Assembly (NCBI RefSeq): GCF_000373905.1
Contig: NZ_KB892705.1
Coordinates: 3,081,184 to 3,145,183 of the forward strand
Direction: 5' to 3'
DNA length: 64,000 nt
From: Mycobacterium sp. 155
GTDB taxonomy: Bacteria; Actinomycetota; Actinomycetes; Mycobacteriales; Mycobacteriaceae
A program made the position numbers and the translations under genes. Below, piece after piece: positions 43,863 through 52,760 of this stretch (its first letter is position 1; every line of letters starts with the position of its first letter). The notes below the pieces were generated by a model, which saw only the letters and a program-made list of their open reading frames with translations, was not told where the DNA came from and searched no databases.

Positions 43863-44246
43863 ATGGCGACCTTCCCGTTCTCGATGCGACGATTGATCCT
43901 GGCTGGAGGATTCGCGGTCGTCGCGGCCGCTGCCCCGGTGATCACCGTATGCACCCTGCCGATGTCGTCGGCTCCTGCGGTCGCATGCCCCGGCGGCGAG
44001 GAAGAGGACCTCTACAGCGGTGAGTGCGTGCCGCACACGTCGCCCAACAGTGGGGCGGCGATCGGCGATACCACGGGCAACCCGTCGCTGCCATCGGTCA
44101 GCGAGCCCGGCGGCGGCGGTTCGATTCCGTGCACCGGCGGCAACACGGGTGAGTGCATCGGCCTGTCCGAAGAGCAGCAGGGCTCGCAGCCGTCGCCGAA
44201 CTCGTCCGTCGGCAGCAGCCCGACGGTCACCGGCTCCATCGGCTGA
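43863..44246 (+). CDS. Small exported Cys-containing protein, array member 3
   Basis: A 127-residue paralogue. A signal peptide (MATFPFSMRRLILAGGFAVVAAAAPVI...) precedes ACPGGEEEDLYSGECVPHTSPNS, SIPCTGGNTGECIGLSEEQQG and SVGSSPTVTGSIG. It is closer to member 1 than to member 2. AGAAAG precedes the ATG at 43863; a GTG at 43857 is also in frame. Confidence 0.82.
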   Translation: MATFPFSMRRLILAGGFAVVAAAAPVITVCTLPMSSAPAVACPGGEEEDLYSGECVPHTSPNSGAAIGDTTGNPSLPSVSEPGGGGSIPCTGGNTGECIGLSEEQQGSQPSPNSSVGSSPTVTGSIG

Positions 44247-44253
44247 TCGGCGG

Positions 44254-44284
44254 CTAGGCGACCGGGCAGGGCCCGGTCGCCTAG
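44254..44284. terminator. 14-bp perfect hairpin after the small exported protein array
   Basis: Arms 44254-44267 and 44271-44284 are fully complementary with a 3-nt loop. It separates the array from the otsA unit. Confidence 0.7.
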
Positions 44285-44293
44285 AGTTGTCCC

Positions 44294-44458
44294 ATGCCTG
44301 CAAAATCTGATCCCGCCGATATCGGCGATGTGGAACCGTTAGCCGACAGCACCGCCAGCCAGGCCCGGAGGGTGGTGGCTACCTATGCCACCGACGCCGA
44401 CGAATGCCGGATGTTCCTGTCGATGCTCGGTATTGGACCGTCGAAAATCGAGGCGTAA
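44294..44458 (+). CDS. Small conserved protein upstream of otsA (Rv3489-like)
   Basis: A 54-residue protein MPAKSDPADIGDVEPLADS...RRVVATYATDADECRMFLSMLGIGPSK. Its stop is immediately followed by the otsA ATG (TAAATG), so the two are coupled. M. tuberculosis has a small gene of the same size before otsA (Rv3489). The sequence is acidic at the start and contains one Cys. Function is unknown; a role in controlling trehalose synthesis is only suggested by position. Confidence 0.75.
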   Translation: MPAKSDPADIGDVEPLADSTASQARRVVATYATDADECRMFLSMLGIGPSKIEA

Positions 44459-45919
44459 ATGTCTCCGGAAGGCAGTCTGACAGCTGCCTCCGGGGAGTCC
44501 GATTTCGTTGTGGTGGCCAACCGGCTACCCATCGACCTTGAGCGGTTACCCGATGGCACCACGAGGTGGAAACGCAGTCCGGGTGGCCTGGTCACAGCCC
44601 TGGAGCCGCTGCTGAGAAAGCGTCGTGGCGCCTGGATCGGCTGGGCCGGCATTCCGGACAGCGACGAGGAACCGATCGTCCAGGACGATCTGCGACTGCA
44701 CCCGGTGCAGCTGTCGGCCACCGACGTGGCCGACTACTACGAGGGGTTCTCGAACGCCACGTTGTGGCCGCTGTACCACGATCTGATCGTCAAACCCGAG
44801 TACCACCGGGAGTGGTGGGACAGCTACGTCGAGGTGAACCAGCGCTTCGCCGAGGCGACAGCTCGGGCCGCCGCGTCCGGCGCCACGGTGTGGATCCAGG
44901 ACTACCAGCTGCAGCTGGTACCGAAGATGCTCCGGATACTGCGACCGGACCTCACCATCGGCTTCTTCTTGCACATCCCGTTCCCACCGGTCGAACTGTT
45001 CATGCAGATGCCCTGGCGGACCGAGATCATCGAAGGCCTGCTCGGTGCCGACCTCGTCGGCTTCCACCTGCCCGGGGGCGCTCAGAACTTCCTGGTGCTG
45101 GCACGTCGCCTCATCGGGACGAACACCTCACGCCACAACATTGGCGTGCGGTCGCGTTTCGGTGAGGTGCAGTACGGCTCTCGCATAGTCAAGGTAGGCG
45201 CCTTCCCTATCTCCATCGATTCGGCGGAACTCGACGCCAAGGCCCGCGATCGCACCATCCGGCAGCGGGCCCGGCAGATCCGTGCTGAGCTCGGCAACCC
45301 CCGCAAGATCCTGCTCGGGGTGGACCGGCTCGACTACACCAAGGGCATCGACGTCCGGTTGGAAGCGTTCTCCGAGCTGCTCGACGAGCACCGCGTCAAG
45401 CGTGACGACACCGTGCTAGTGCAACTGGCCACCCCGAGCCGCGAGCGCGTCGAAAGCTACATCGCGATGCGTGAGGACATCGAACGGCAGGTCGGTCACA
45501 TAAACGGCGAGTACGGGGAGGTCGGCCACCCGGTCGTGCATTACCTGCACCGGCCCGTGCCGCGTGATGAACTCATCGCGTTCTTCGTCGCCGCCGATGT
45601 GATGCTCGTCACCCCGCTGCGCGACGGTATGAATCTGGTGGCCAAGGAATACGTGGCCTGCCGCAGCGACCTGGGCGGCGCCTTGGTGCTGAGTGAATTC
45701 ACCGGGGCGGCGGCCGAATTACGACAGGCCTACCTCATCAACCCTCATCATCTCGAGGGTGTCAAAGACGCTATCGAGGCTGCGTTGATGCAGACGCCCG
45801 AGGAGGGTAGGCGCCGGATGCGGGCGTTGCGCCGCCAGGTGCTGGCCCACGACGTCGACCGCTGGGCACGCGCGTTCCTCGATGCCCTGGCCACGACCGG
45901 CACGGCGCACCAGGAGTAG
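44459..45919 (+). CDS. otsA: Trehalose-6-phosphate synthase
   Basis: A 486-residue GT20 glycosyltransferase, making trehalose 6-phosphate from a nucleotide-activated glucose and glucose 6-phosphate. Motifs include [45 protein letters not shown] and [17 protein letters not shown]. Trehalose is a stress protectant and a component of mycobacterial glycolipids. The product corresponds to Rv3490. Translation is coupled to the small gene upstream. Confidence 0.95.
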   Translation: MSPEGSLTAASGESDFVVVANRLPIDLERLPDGTTRWKRSPGGLVTALEPLLRKRRGAWIGWAGIPDSDEEPIVQDDLRLHPVQLSATDVADYYEGFSNATLWPLYHDLIVKPEYHREWWDSYVEVNQRFAEATARAAASGATVWIQDYQLQLVPKMLRILRPDLTIGFFLHIPFPPVELFMQMPWRTEIIEGLLGADLVGFHLPGGAQNFLVLARRLIGTNTSRHNIGVRSRFGEVQYGSRIVKVGAFPISIDSAELDAKARDRTIRQRARQIRAELGNPRKILLGVDRLDYTKGIDVRLEAFSELLDEHRVKRDDTVLVQLATPSRERVESYIAMREDIERQVGHINGEYGEVGHPVVHYLHRPVPRDELIAFFVAADVMLVTPLRDGMNLVAKEYVACRSDLGGALVLSEFTGAAAELRQAYLINPHHLEGVKDAIEAALMQTPEEGRRRMRALRRQVLAHDVDRWARAFLDALATTGTAHQE

Positions 45920-46025
45920 GTCGGCCCGCTGACGGCTCCTCGCGCGCCCGATTAGAAGGTGAACATGCGCACGGGCGCCAGCGCTTCATCACATTTTGAC
46001 CAAGATGGCAATAGGGTCTTAGGCC

Positions 46026-46814
46026 ATGACGACGTTTCTGGACGGATATCTCAAATCGCCGTTGTCCGGCATCGCTCCTTGGGTGTTGATGTCGGTCCTA
46101 TCGTCGCCGGGCCGGTTCGAGCAAGCCGTCTGCTTCGCCTTGGGGCTGGCATTGTTCACGATGTGGCTCGGACGTCGGCGCGGCATTGCGATCCATGCCC
46201 TCGATGTCTTCGGCGCGGCCTTCTTCGCGGTTCTGGCGGCCGTGGGACTGGTCGCCTCCGCGCAGGTCATCGGGTGGATGGAACTCTGGGCTGGCGAACT
46301 CACGAACATCGCCTTGGCGCTCTTCGTCGTCACGACGATTGTGATCCGCCGCCCCTTCACCCTGCCGTATGCGAAAGAACAAGCGCCCGAGGAATATTGG
46401 AATACGCCGCTGTTCATCAGGATCAACTACGTCATCTCGGCGGTATGGGCCGGCGCCTTCACGTTCGCAGCGGTGGTCGGGTTGATCGGTGACGCCGTCC
46501 TGCACGACGCGAACAATTTCTGGACCGGTTGGGTACTGCAGCTCGCCGGGATCTTCTTCGCGATCTCGTTCACCGGGTTCTATCCCGACTTCGCCGGCGC
46601 CAGGGACGCCGCCCGCCGCGGCGAGCCTGAACCGGCGCCGTCACTGGTGAAGCTGTTCGACTGGTTGCCGATGTTCATCCTGATCGCCGGCATCTTCGGC
46701 TGGGTCACCGACGCGCTGCCCGATACGCTCGGAATCGGCATGATCGCGGTCGGCATCGTCGGGAGCGCCGTCGTCAAGAAGCTGTCCCCCACGGCCGAAG
46801 AACAGTCCCGGTGA
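46026..46814 (+). CDS. Conserved integral membrane protein
   Basis: A 262-residue protein of six or seven hydrophobic helices (about 31-48, 60-82, 88-107, 130-152, 166-187, 214-234 and 238-252). A hydrophilic loop PFTLPYAKEQAPEEYWNTPLFIRINY lies between helices 3 and 4. I do not recognise the family; the layout slightly recalls septation- or DUF-type membrane proteins. The stretch 46815-47023 downstream shows no gene. Confidence 0.75.
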   Translation: MTTFLDGYLKSPLSGIAPWVLMSVLSSPGRFEQAVCFALGLALFTMWLGRRRGIAIHALDVFGAAFFAVLAAVGLVASAQVIGWMELWAGELTNIALALFVVTTIVIRRPFTLPYAKEQAPEEYWNTPLFIRINYVISAVWAGAFTFAAVVGLIGDAVLHDANNFWTGWVLQLAGIFFAISFTGFYPDFAGARDAARRGEPEPAPSLVKLFDWLPMFILIAGIFGWVTDALPDTLGIGMIAVGIVGSAVVKKLSPTAEEQSR

Positions 46815-47023
46815 TTGCTGCCCGGTAGCGTCGGCGCGGCGGGCTACCGCGAAATTCAAGTAACGATGCAGGTCATCGGCACCGATCTCGATGACGGTCG
46901 GACTGACTTGTCCCCGAAAGACGAAGTTTCGCGGATTTGTCGGCTCCCAAGAGGGTTGGCCGGACCGCCGGTACCGGGTAGGTTGGGCACAACCGTAGTT
47001 ACTGGCCAGTAGGGAGAGTCCCG

Positions 47024-48577
47024 ATGCCCGCTCCGTCCACCCCCGACTTCGCCCGGCTCCGCAAGCTCGTCGCAATCGACAACCTGGATGCGCGCCCGAC
47101 CAAACCGATCGACGAAGTGTTCACCGGCAAGGAGCTGACCACCATTCCGGTCGGCACTGCCGACGATGTCACCGCGGCCTTCGCCAAGGCCAGGGCCGCG
47201 CAGGTCGCGTGGGCCAAGCGCCCAGTCAAGGAACGCTGCGCGATCATCGAGCGGTACCGCGAGCTCGTGGCCAAGAATCGTGAATTCCTGATGGACGTCG
47301 CGCAAGCGGAAACCGGCAAGGCCCGCTCGGCCGCCCAGGAAGAGCTCGTCGACATCATTCTGAACGCGCGCTACTACGCGCGCGAGGCGGAGAAGCTACT
47401 CGCTCCCAAGCGCGTCCAGGGGCTGCTGCCCGGTGTCGTCAAGACCGTGGTCAATCACCACCCCAAGGGCGTGATCGGGGTCATCTCACCATGGAATTAC
47501 CCGATGACACTGTCGATTTCGGATTCCATTCCAGCGCTGCTGGCCGGCAACGCCGTGGTGGTCAAGCCCGACAGCCAGACCCCGTACTGCACGTTGGCCA
47601 ACGCCGAACTGCTGTATCAGGCAGGCCTGCCGCGCGATGTGTTCGCGGTGGTGCCGGGCCCCGGTTCGGTGGTGGGCACCGCGATCGTGGAGAACTGCGA
47701 CTATCTGATGTTCACCGGCTCCACCGCTACCGGCCGGTCGCTGGCCGAGCAGTGCGGCCGCCGACTCATCGGCTTTTCGGCCGAACTTGGCGGCAAGAAT
47801 CCGATGATCGTCACCAAGGGCGCCGACCTGGATGTGGTGGCCAAGGCCGCGACGCGCGCATGCTTCTCCAACGCGGGTCAGCTGTGCATCTCGATCGAAC
47901 GCATCTACGTCGAACGCGAGATTGCCGATGAGTTCACCCGCAAGTTCGCCAACCGGGTGCGCAACATGAAGCTGTCCCCCGCATACGATTTCACCGCCGA
48001 CATGGGCAGCCTGATCTCCGAGGATCAGGTCAAGACCGTGTCGGGTCATGTCGCCGACGCAAAGGTCAAGGGCGCCAAGGTCGTTGCCGGCGGCAACGCC
48101 AGGCCCGACATCGGTCCGCTGTTCTTCGAGCCGACCGTGCTCACCGACGTGACCGACGAGATGGAGTGCGGGCGCAACGAGACCTTCGGCCCGCTGGTGG
48201 CGATCTACCCGGTCGATTCCGTCGAGGAGGCCATCGCGAAGGCCAACGACACCGAGTACGGGCTCAATGCCAGTGTGTGGGCGGCCAGCAAGTCCGAAGG
48301 CGAGGCGATTGCCGCCCGGATCAATTCCGGCACGGTCAATGTCGACGAGGGTTATGCGCTGGCATTCGGGAGCACCGCCGCCCCGATGGGCGGCATGAAG
48401 GCCTCCGGCGTCGGGCGCCGCCACGGCGCCGACGGAATTCTCAAATACACTGAATCACAGACCATTTCGACCGCGCGCGTACTGAACCTGGATCCGCCGC
48501 TGCGGATTCCGCAGACCTTGTGGCAAAAGGCTTTCACACCGCTGATCCAGGCTGTGCAGAAGCTGCCCGGACGTTAA
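47024..48577 (+). CDS. gabD2: Succinate-semialdehyde dehydrogenase
   Basis: A 517-residue aldehyde dehydrogenase. The catalytic Cys is in NAGQLCIS and the general-base Glu in AELGGKNP; SPWNYPMTLS and FTGSTATGR form the cofactor site. Length and sequence match GabD2 (Rv1731) of M. tuberculosis, which oxidises succinic semialdehyde to succinate in its variant TCA route. GGGAGAG precedes the ATG. It is followed by a long stem-loop. Confidence 0.92.
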   Translation: MPAPSTPDFARLRKLVAIDNLDARPTKPIDEVFTGKELTTIPVGTADDVTAAFAKARAAQVAWAKRPVKERCAIIERYRELVAKNREFLMDVAQAETGKARSAAQEELVDIILNARYYAREAEKLLAPKRVQGLLPGVVKTVVNHHPKGVIGVISPWNYPMTLSISDSIPALLAGNAVVVKPDSQTPYCTLANAELLYQAGLPRDVFAVVPGPGSVVGTAIVENCDYLMFTGSTATGRSLAEQCGRRLIGFSAELGGKNPMIVTKGADLDVVAKAATRACFSNAGQLCISIERIYVEREIADEFTRKFANRVRNMKLSPAYDFTADMGSLISEDQVKTVSGHVADAKVKGAKVVAGGNARPDIGPLFFEPTVLTDVTDEMECGRNETFGPLVAIYPVDSVEEAIAKANDTEYGLNASVWAASKSEGEAIAARINSGTVNVDEGYALAFGSTAAPMGGMKASGVGRRHGADGILKYTESQTISTARVLNLDPPLRIPQTLWQKAFTPLIQAVQKLPGR

Positions 48578-48583
48578 CCTTCT

Positions 48584-48649
48584 CTCGCGAGCAGACACGC
48601 AGGTCCCGCTTCAGCGGCGTGTCAGGGTGCCTGCGCGTCTGCTCGCGAG
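48584..48649. repeat. Intergenic stem-loop, CGCGAGCAGAC family, copy 3
   Basis: Arms 48584-48596 (CTCGCGAGCAGAC) and 48637-48649 are perfectly complementary, and inner CGCAGG/CCTGCG segments also pair. It shares the outer core with copy 2 and lies seven bases after the gabD2 stop. Confidence 0.75.
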
Positions 48650-48720
48650 GGGAAATCAGCTGTCCCGGAAAAAGCAGGGCCTCAGTCATGTTCGGGACAC
48701 CAACGCCGGTGCGGAGGCCC

Positions 48721-48981
48721 CTAGAACAGAGGGGGCGGAGGCGGGGGCCCCGGGGGCGGCAGAGGCGGTCCCCAGAACGGCGGCGGCGGCCCCCAGAACG
48801 GCGGCGGCGGAGGCGGGGGCGGAGGGGGCGGGAAGAGCGGAGCCGACCCAAGCTGGACACTCGCAGGCACCGGTGCCGACTGGGCATCGGCGACACCGGA
48901 CAAGCCGAGCGCGCAGGCTAAGAGCGCTCCGCCGGCGACCACCCCACCGATCACCCGCTGTTGGAATTTGCGTCGTGCCAT
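48721..48981 (-). CDS. Small exported proline-rich protein
   Basis: An 86-residue protein. The signal peptide MARRKFQQRVIGGVVAGGALLACALGLSGVADA is followed by a short linker and a tail that is almost entirely Pro with Phe-Trp-Gly inserts (PPPFWGPP twice). AGGAGG lies 8 nt upstream of the ATG at 48981, which decides this start over one three codons upstream. The tail should be an extended polyproline helix on the outside of the membrane. Function is unknown. Confidence 0.78.
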   Translation of the reverse strand: MARRKFQQRVIGGVVAGGALLACALGLSGVADAQSAPVPASVQLGSAPLFPPPPPPPPPPPFWGPPPPFWGPPLPPPGPPPPPPLF

Positions 48982-49163
48982 ACCATGCACCTCCTCCTCA
49001 TCATCACAGTTATTAAGCCTATCTAATAGGGCTCTTGTTCGGGAAGGCCGCCTAACCGAACCATAGCGAAAACCTAACCACTACACAGCTTTTACGGGAT
49101 CTCCACAGAGCCACTACCCCGGTTCCTACCCACGGCCCATACCGTTCCGAGCCAGGTACGACC

Positions 49164-49582
49164 TCGAGGCGGCTGTTCCTGCCGGACAAACCCGTGCCTC
49201 GCGAACTCGTCGACGAAGCCCTTGAGCTCGCCCGGGTACCGTCCACAATGACACCGAAGCCAGACGCCTTGCGGTGCTGCGCAACTGGACGTTCTTCGGC
49301 GCTCCGCTGGCCGGTGTCGTCTGCATTCACTATGAACTGGGCCATGCCGACAGCCTCGGCGTGGGGATGTTCTTGCAGACCTTCCTGCTGGCCCTTACCG
49401 CGCGAGGTTTGGACAGCTGCGTGCAGATATCCATGGCCGGTTATCCCGAGATCGTCCGCGAACAACTCGGAATCGGCGACACCCTGGCATGGTGTCTTGA
49501 CCTGCCGAATTACCCAAACGTTTCACGACGATGTCATTACGATCGATGGGCACGTACACCGGTCGATGGGGATGGCGGATGA
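49164..49582 (+). pseudogene. Nitroreductase relic with internal deletion
   Basis: SRRLFLPDKPVPRELVDEALELA (frame from 49164) matches the N-terminus of a nitroreductase. A different frame then gives EARRLAVLRNWTFFGAPLAGVVCIHYELGHADSLGVGMFLQTFLLAL, the C-terminal FMN-binding half. About 100 central codons are missing between them. The frame ends at 49580-49582, overlapping the next start as ATGA. It is probably not functional, though the C-terminal ORF (49274-49582) is still intact. Confidence 0.75.
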
Positions 49583-49962
49583 ATCTCGAGAAAGTCGTTT
49601 TCGGATTCTTCGTATTGTTCGCCGCCACCCTGAACTTCGGATTCTTCATCGGCGACATCGACGACCCCGGCGTGCACAACAGCTACGAGCTCTACGCGGC
49701 GGTCGTCGTCAACCTCATCGCGACCGTCCTCAAGTTCGGTGACCGAACCCAGATCGGGGCGGTGCACCTGGCTACGAGCCTGGTCGCCGACCTCCAGCTG
49801 ATCGCGGCGACACTGGTCTGGGGATACGCGTCCTACGTGACCGCGCACGTGACGCGGGAAGCAACAGCGAGCGTGGTCTCGCTGTCCGGCGGTGCGCTGA
49901 TCGCCAACATCGTGTCGGTGACCTTGTTGCTGGTCGAAACCGTGTCATTTCACCGCCGGTAG
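49579..49962 (+). CDS. DUF6394-type membrane protein
   Basis: A 127-residue protein starting MNLEKVVFGFFVLFAATLNFGFFIGDIDD with four hydrophobic helices (about 5-25, 34-52, 61-83 and 100-122). It resembles the small membrane family annotated as DUF6394. It lies 11 bp before the K+ channel gene on the same strand, so it may be an accessory subunit of that channel; this is inference. Its ATG overlaps the stop of the nitroreductase relic. Confidence 0.78.
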   Translation: MNLEKVVFGFFVLFAATLNFGFFIGDIDDPGVHNSYELYAAVVVNLIATVLKFGDRTQIGAVHLATSLVADLQLIAATLVWGYASYVTAHVTREATASVVSLSGGALIANIVSVTLLLVETVSFHRR

Positions 49963-49973
49963 ATGGATCAGCC

Positions 49974-51764
49974 GTGAGCCTGACGTTGTTCTGGGCACGC
50001 ATGTTCAAAGCGGAACCGGCGCGCCGCCCGCCGCGGTGGCGGATTCCGCTGTCCACGTCCGGGCGGGCGTCGGCATCGATCTTCCTGGTCATGCGCCGGA
50101 TGCGGGCACCGTTGATCGTGCTGATCGTGATTTTCGCGGTCAGCACGATGGGTCTCACCCTGATCCCCGGCCAGGACTCGGCGGGGCGACCCTGGCGGAT
50201 GGGGTTCTTCGACGCGTTCTACGTCATGAGTTACACCGCCTCCACCATCGGCTTCGGCGAGATTCCGTACGCCTTCAGCTACAACCAGCGGATGTGGTTG
50301 ACGATCTCGATCTACCTCACCGTGGTGGGTTGGGCGTACGCGATCGGGTCGCTGCTCGCGCTGCTGCAGGAGCGCAGCTTCCGGCAAGCCCTGGCGCTGC
50401 AGCATTTCACCCGCAAGGTGCAACGGATGCGCGAACCGTTCCTCCTTATCGCCGGTTACGGTCGCACCGGCGAGCTGCTGGCCGACTCACTGGACGCATT
50501 GGGGCGGCGATTCGTGGTGCTCGACCGCGACGACACCCGGATCGCCAACCTGGAGCTGGCGTCATATCACGCAGATGTGCCAGGCCTGGCGGCAGACGCT
50601 GGCGACCCCGAACACCTCACCGTCGCCGGTATGGACCTGCCCTCCTGCGAAGGGGTACTGGCGCTCACCGACGACGACGAGATCAACCTCGCCGTCGTGC
50701 AGGCGGTGGCTCTCCTGCGGCCGGATCTGCAGGTGATCACCCAGGCGGTCTCGCCCATCACGGCTGAACGGATGCGTGCCTTCGGTGCGCCCACGGTGGT
50801 CAACCCGTTCGATCGGTTCGGCGATCACCTGAGCGTTGCGCTGCGCGCCCCCGCGTCCTACCAGCTGATGACCTGGCTGGAAAGTGGGCCCGGAGCTCCG
50901 TTGCCACCCCGGGGAGCCCCGCCGCCGCAGGGTTTGTGGGTGATCTGCGGGTACGGGCGCTTCGGGCGCGAAATTGCTCGCGACTTACGCGCTGAGGGAC
51001 TCGACGTCACTGTGGTGGAACCGCAGAGCGTGACGGACGACGACCCGGAATCAATCGTGGGGCACGGTTATGAACCGGGCGTGCTGGCCCGCGCGGGTAT
51101 CGAGAACGCGAGCGGGTTCGTGGCGGGAACGAGCAACGACACCACCAACCTTTCGTTGATCGCTGCGGCCCGGCGGGCCAATCCGACGCTGTTCATCGCG
51201 GCCCGGCAGAACAAGCCGACCAGCGCACCGCTGTTTGCCGCTGTCGATGTGGACTCCCTGTTCGTCCCTGCCGACGTTGTCGCACACGAGGTGTACGCAC
51301 AGCTCTCCGCGCCGCTGATGTGGCGGTTCCTGCAAGAGGTACCGCGACTCGACAATGAGTGGGCCGCCGATGTCATCGACCGCCTCACCCAGTTGTGTGG
51401 CGAAAACCTGCAGGCGGTGTGGAAAGTACGACTGACCGCGACGGAAGCCCCAGCGCTCCAGACGGCGTTGCGCGGGGGCGGCCTACGGCTCGGCGACCTG
51501 CTGCGCAGCCCGGACGACCGCGACGAGCGGTTGCATGCGGTCCCGCTGCTGCTCGCGCGTGCCGACAGCACAGAGGTGGACGTTGCGCCGGACGACAACG
51601 CTGTGGTGGGCCTTGACGACGAGTTGTTACTCGTCGGATGGCCGTCCGCGCGCCGTCTGCTCGATGCGACGCTGCTGATTGACGCGACCCGGGAGTACGT
51701 CCTGCACGGACGGCATGTGCCGTCGAGTTGGATCTGGCGCAAACTCGCCCGCAGTTCGGGCTGA
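49974..51764 (+). CDS. Two-RCK potassium channel family protein
   Basis: A 596-residue protein starting GTG. Two membrane helices (about 46-66 and 104-128) flank the pore loop, with selectivity filter TIGFG in YTASTIGFGEIP. Two TrkA-N/RCK domains follow (IAGYGRTGELLADSL near 150 and ICGYGRFGREIARDL near 320), plus a C-terminal TrkA-C-like region. It should be a ligand-gated K+ channel of the plasma membrane. The filter differs from the commonest TVGYG. It follows the DUF6394 gene by 11 bp. Confidence 0.88.
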   Translation: MSLTLFWARMFKAEPARRPPRWRIPLSTSGRASASIFLVMRRMRAPLIVLIVIFAVSTMGLTLIPGQDSAGRPWRMGFFDAFYVMSYTASTIGFGEIPYAFSYNQRMWLTISIYLTVVGWAYAIGSLLALLQERSFRQALALQHFTRKVQRMREPFLLIAGYGRTGELLADSLDALGRRFVVLDRDDTRIANLELASYHADVPGLAADAGDPEHLTVAGMDLPSCEGVLALTDDDEINLAVVQAVALLRPDLQVITQAVSPITAERMRAFGAPTVVNPFDRFGDHLSVALRAPASYQLMTWLESGPGAPLPPRGAPPPQGLWVICGYGRFGREIARDLRAEGLDVTVVEPQSVTDDDPESIVGHGYEPGVLARAGIENASGFVAGTSNDTTNLSLIAAARRANPTLFIAARQNKPTSAPLFAAVDVDSLFVPADVVAHEVYAQLSAPLMWRFLQEVPRLDNEWAADVIDRLTQLCGENLQAVWKVRLTATEAPALQTALRGGGLRLGDLLRSPDDRDERLHAVPLLLARADSTEVDVAPDDNAVVGLDDELLLVGWPSARRLLDATLLIDATREYVLHGRHVPSSWIWRKLARSSG

Positions 51765-52075
51765 CATTCAGCTGGTCGGCAACCAAACGGGCGGGCGAGT
51801 GATGAAGCCCACCCTCGGCGTGGCCGCGGACTCGAGCATCTGACCGGATTGGCCTGCACCGCAAAGGAAGTCGGGTTCGATATCGACATCTGTTGGGCGC
51901 CAAAGGAATTCGAGTAGTTCGAGGTTCCGTTCGCCCCCGATCTTCGCGGGGGCAGTCGGGTTCGCGCTGGGCACGCGGCCATCGCACGAATACAGCGATA
52001 TCGCTCACATATACCGCAGTCCGCCTGCTTGGGCCGGGCACTCGCTCATGGCCACGCGTACTGTGAACAGTAATC
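51765..52075. other. 311-bp region before the lipoprotein gene
   Basis: No gene is supported. A minus-strand frame (51768-51974) reads NLELLEFLWRPTDVDIEPDF..., which has protein-like composition but is short and matches no family that I can name; it may be a relic. Confidence 0.35.
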
Positions 52076-52732
52076 ATGTCCTTCTCGACGTCATCGCCGC
52101 TGAAATACGTACTCACTACAGGTCTCGCCACGATCGTCGCCATCTCGGCGGCGGGTTGTAATTCCTCTGATCCCGGTTCCGCCGCCCGTTGGGGTATGAC
52201 GCCCACCACAACCACGAATGGTTCGTCGGCGGCGACAACCCCGCCGGCTGCCGGCGCACTGACGAAGCCGGGCGGCATCGACTACAGCCGCCTGCTGCTG
52301 ACGGCTGCCGACGTGAGCATTCCGCCGGACACCTTCACGGTCAGGTCGTCCAATACCGACCCGAACGGTATGCGCGGCGCCAGTGTGTTCTTCGTCAACA
52401 CCGACGACACCAAGGCCATCGCCGACACGATCCTGATCTATCCCGATGCGGCTACCGCCACTGCCACATTGCGACAAGCGTCGTCGGCGGTCAGCACCAT
52501 CGTCACCGGCGGGCCACCGCAACCGTTTCCGGTCGGTTCGGACGGCACCATCCTGACCGGCACCTCTCCCGACGGCGCCAAAGCGGTGACGCTTCTGATG
52601 TTCACTAGCGACCGCGTACTGGTTCGGCTGGAGTTCGACAGCGCCCCCGGTGAACCGACATCACCGCAGGTGGTGACCAGCGTGGGAAATATGCAGGAAA
52701 TCGCCCTGCGGGTGGGATTGCCTGCGGTGTAA
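52076..52732 (+). CDS. Putative lipoprotein
   Basis: A 218-residue protein. The hydrophobic N-terminus ends in the lipobox SAAGC (Cys28), then a Ser/Thr/Pro-rich linker. The mature domain (from about residue 65) has the mixed alpha/beta look of the Rv-type LpqN/LppX-like or PknH-sensor proteins, but I cannot assign it. It should be anchored at the outer face of the membrane. It converges with the RecQ gene. Confidence 0.8.
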   Translation: MSFSTSSPLKYVLTTGLATIVAISAAGCNSSDPGSAARWGMTPTTTTNGSSAATTPPAAGALTKPGGIDYSRLLLTAADVSIPPDTFTVRSSNTDPNGMRGASVFFVNTDDTKAIADTILIYPDAATATATLRQASSAVSTIVTGGPPQPFPVGSDGTILTGTSPDGAKAVTLLMFTSDRVLVRLEFDSAPGEPTSPQVVTSVGNMQEIALRVGLPAV

Positions 52733-52760
52733 CACTATTCGAAGGTGCCGGGCGTCCGGG

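Noticed and set aside
51768..51974. Minus-strand ORF with protein-like composition before the lipoprotein gene
   Set aside because: Only 68 codons, no family that I can name, and no SD; at most a relic.
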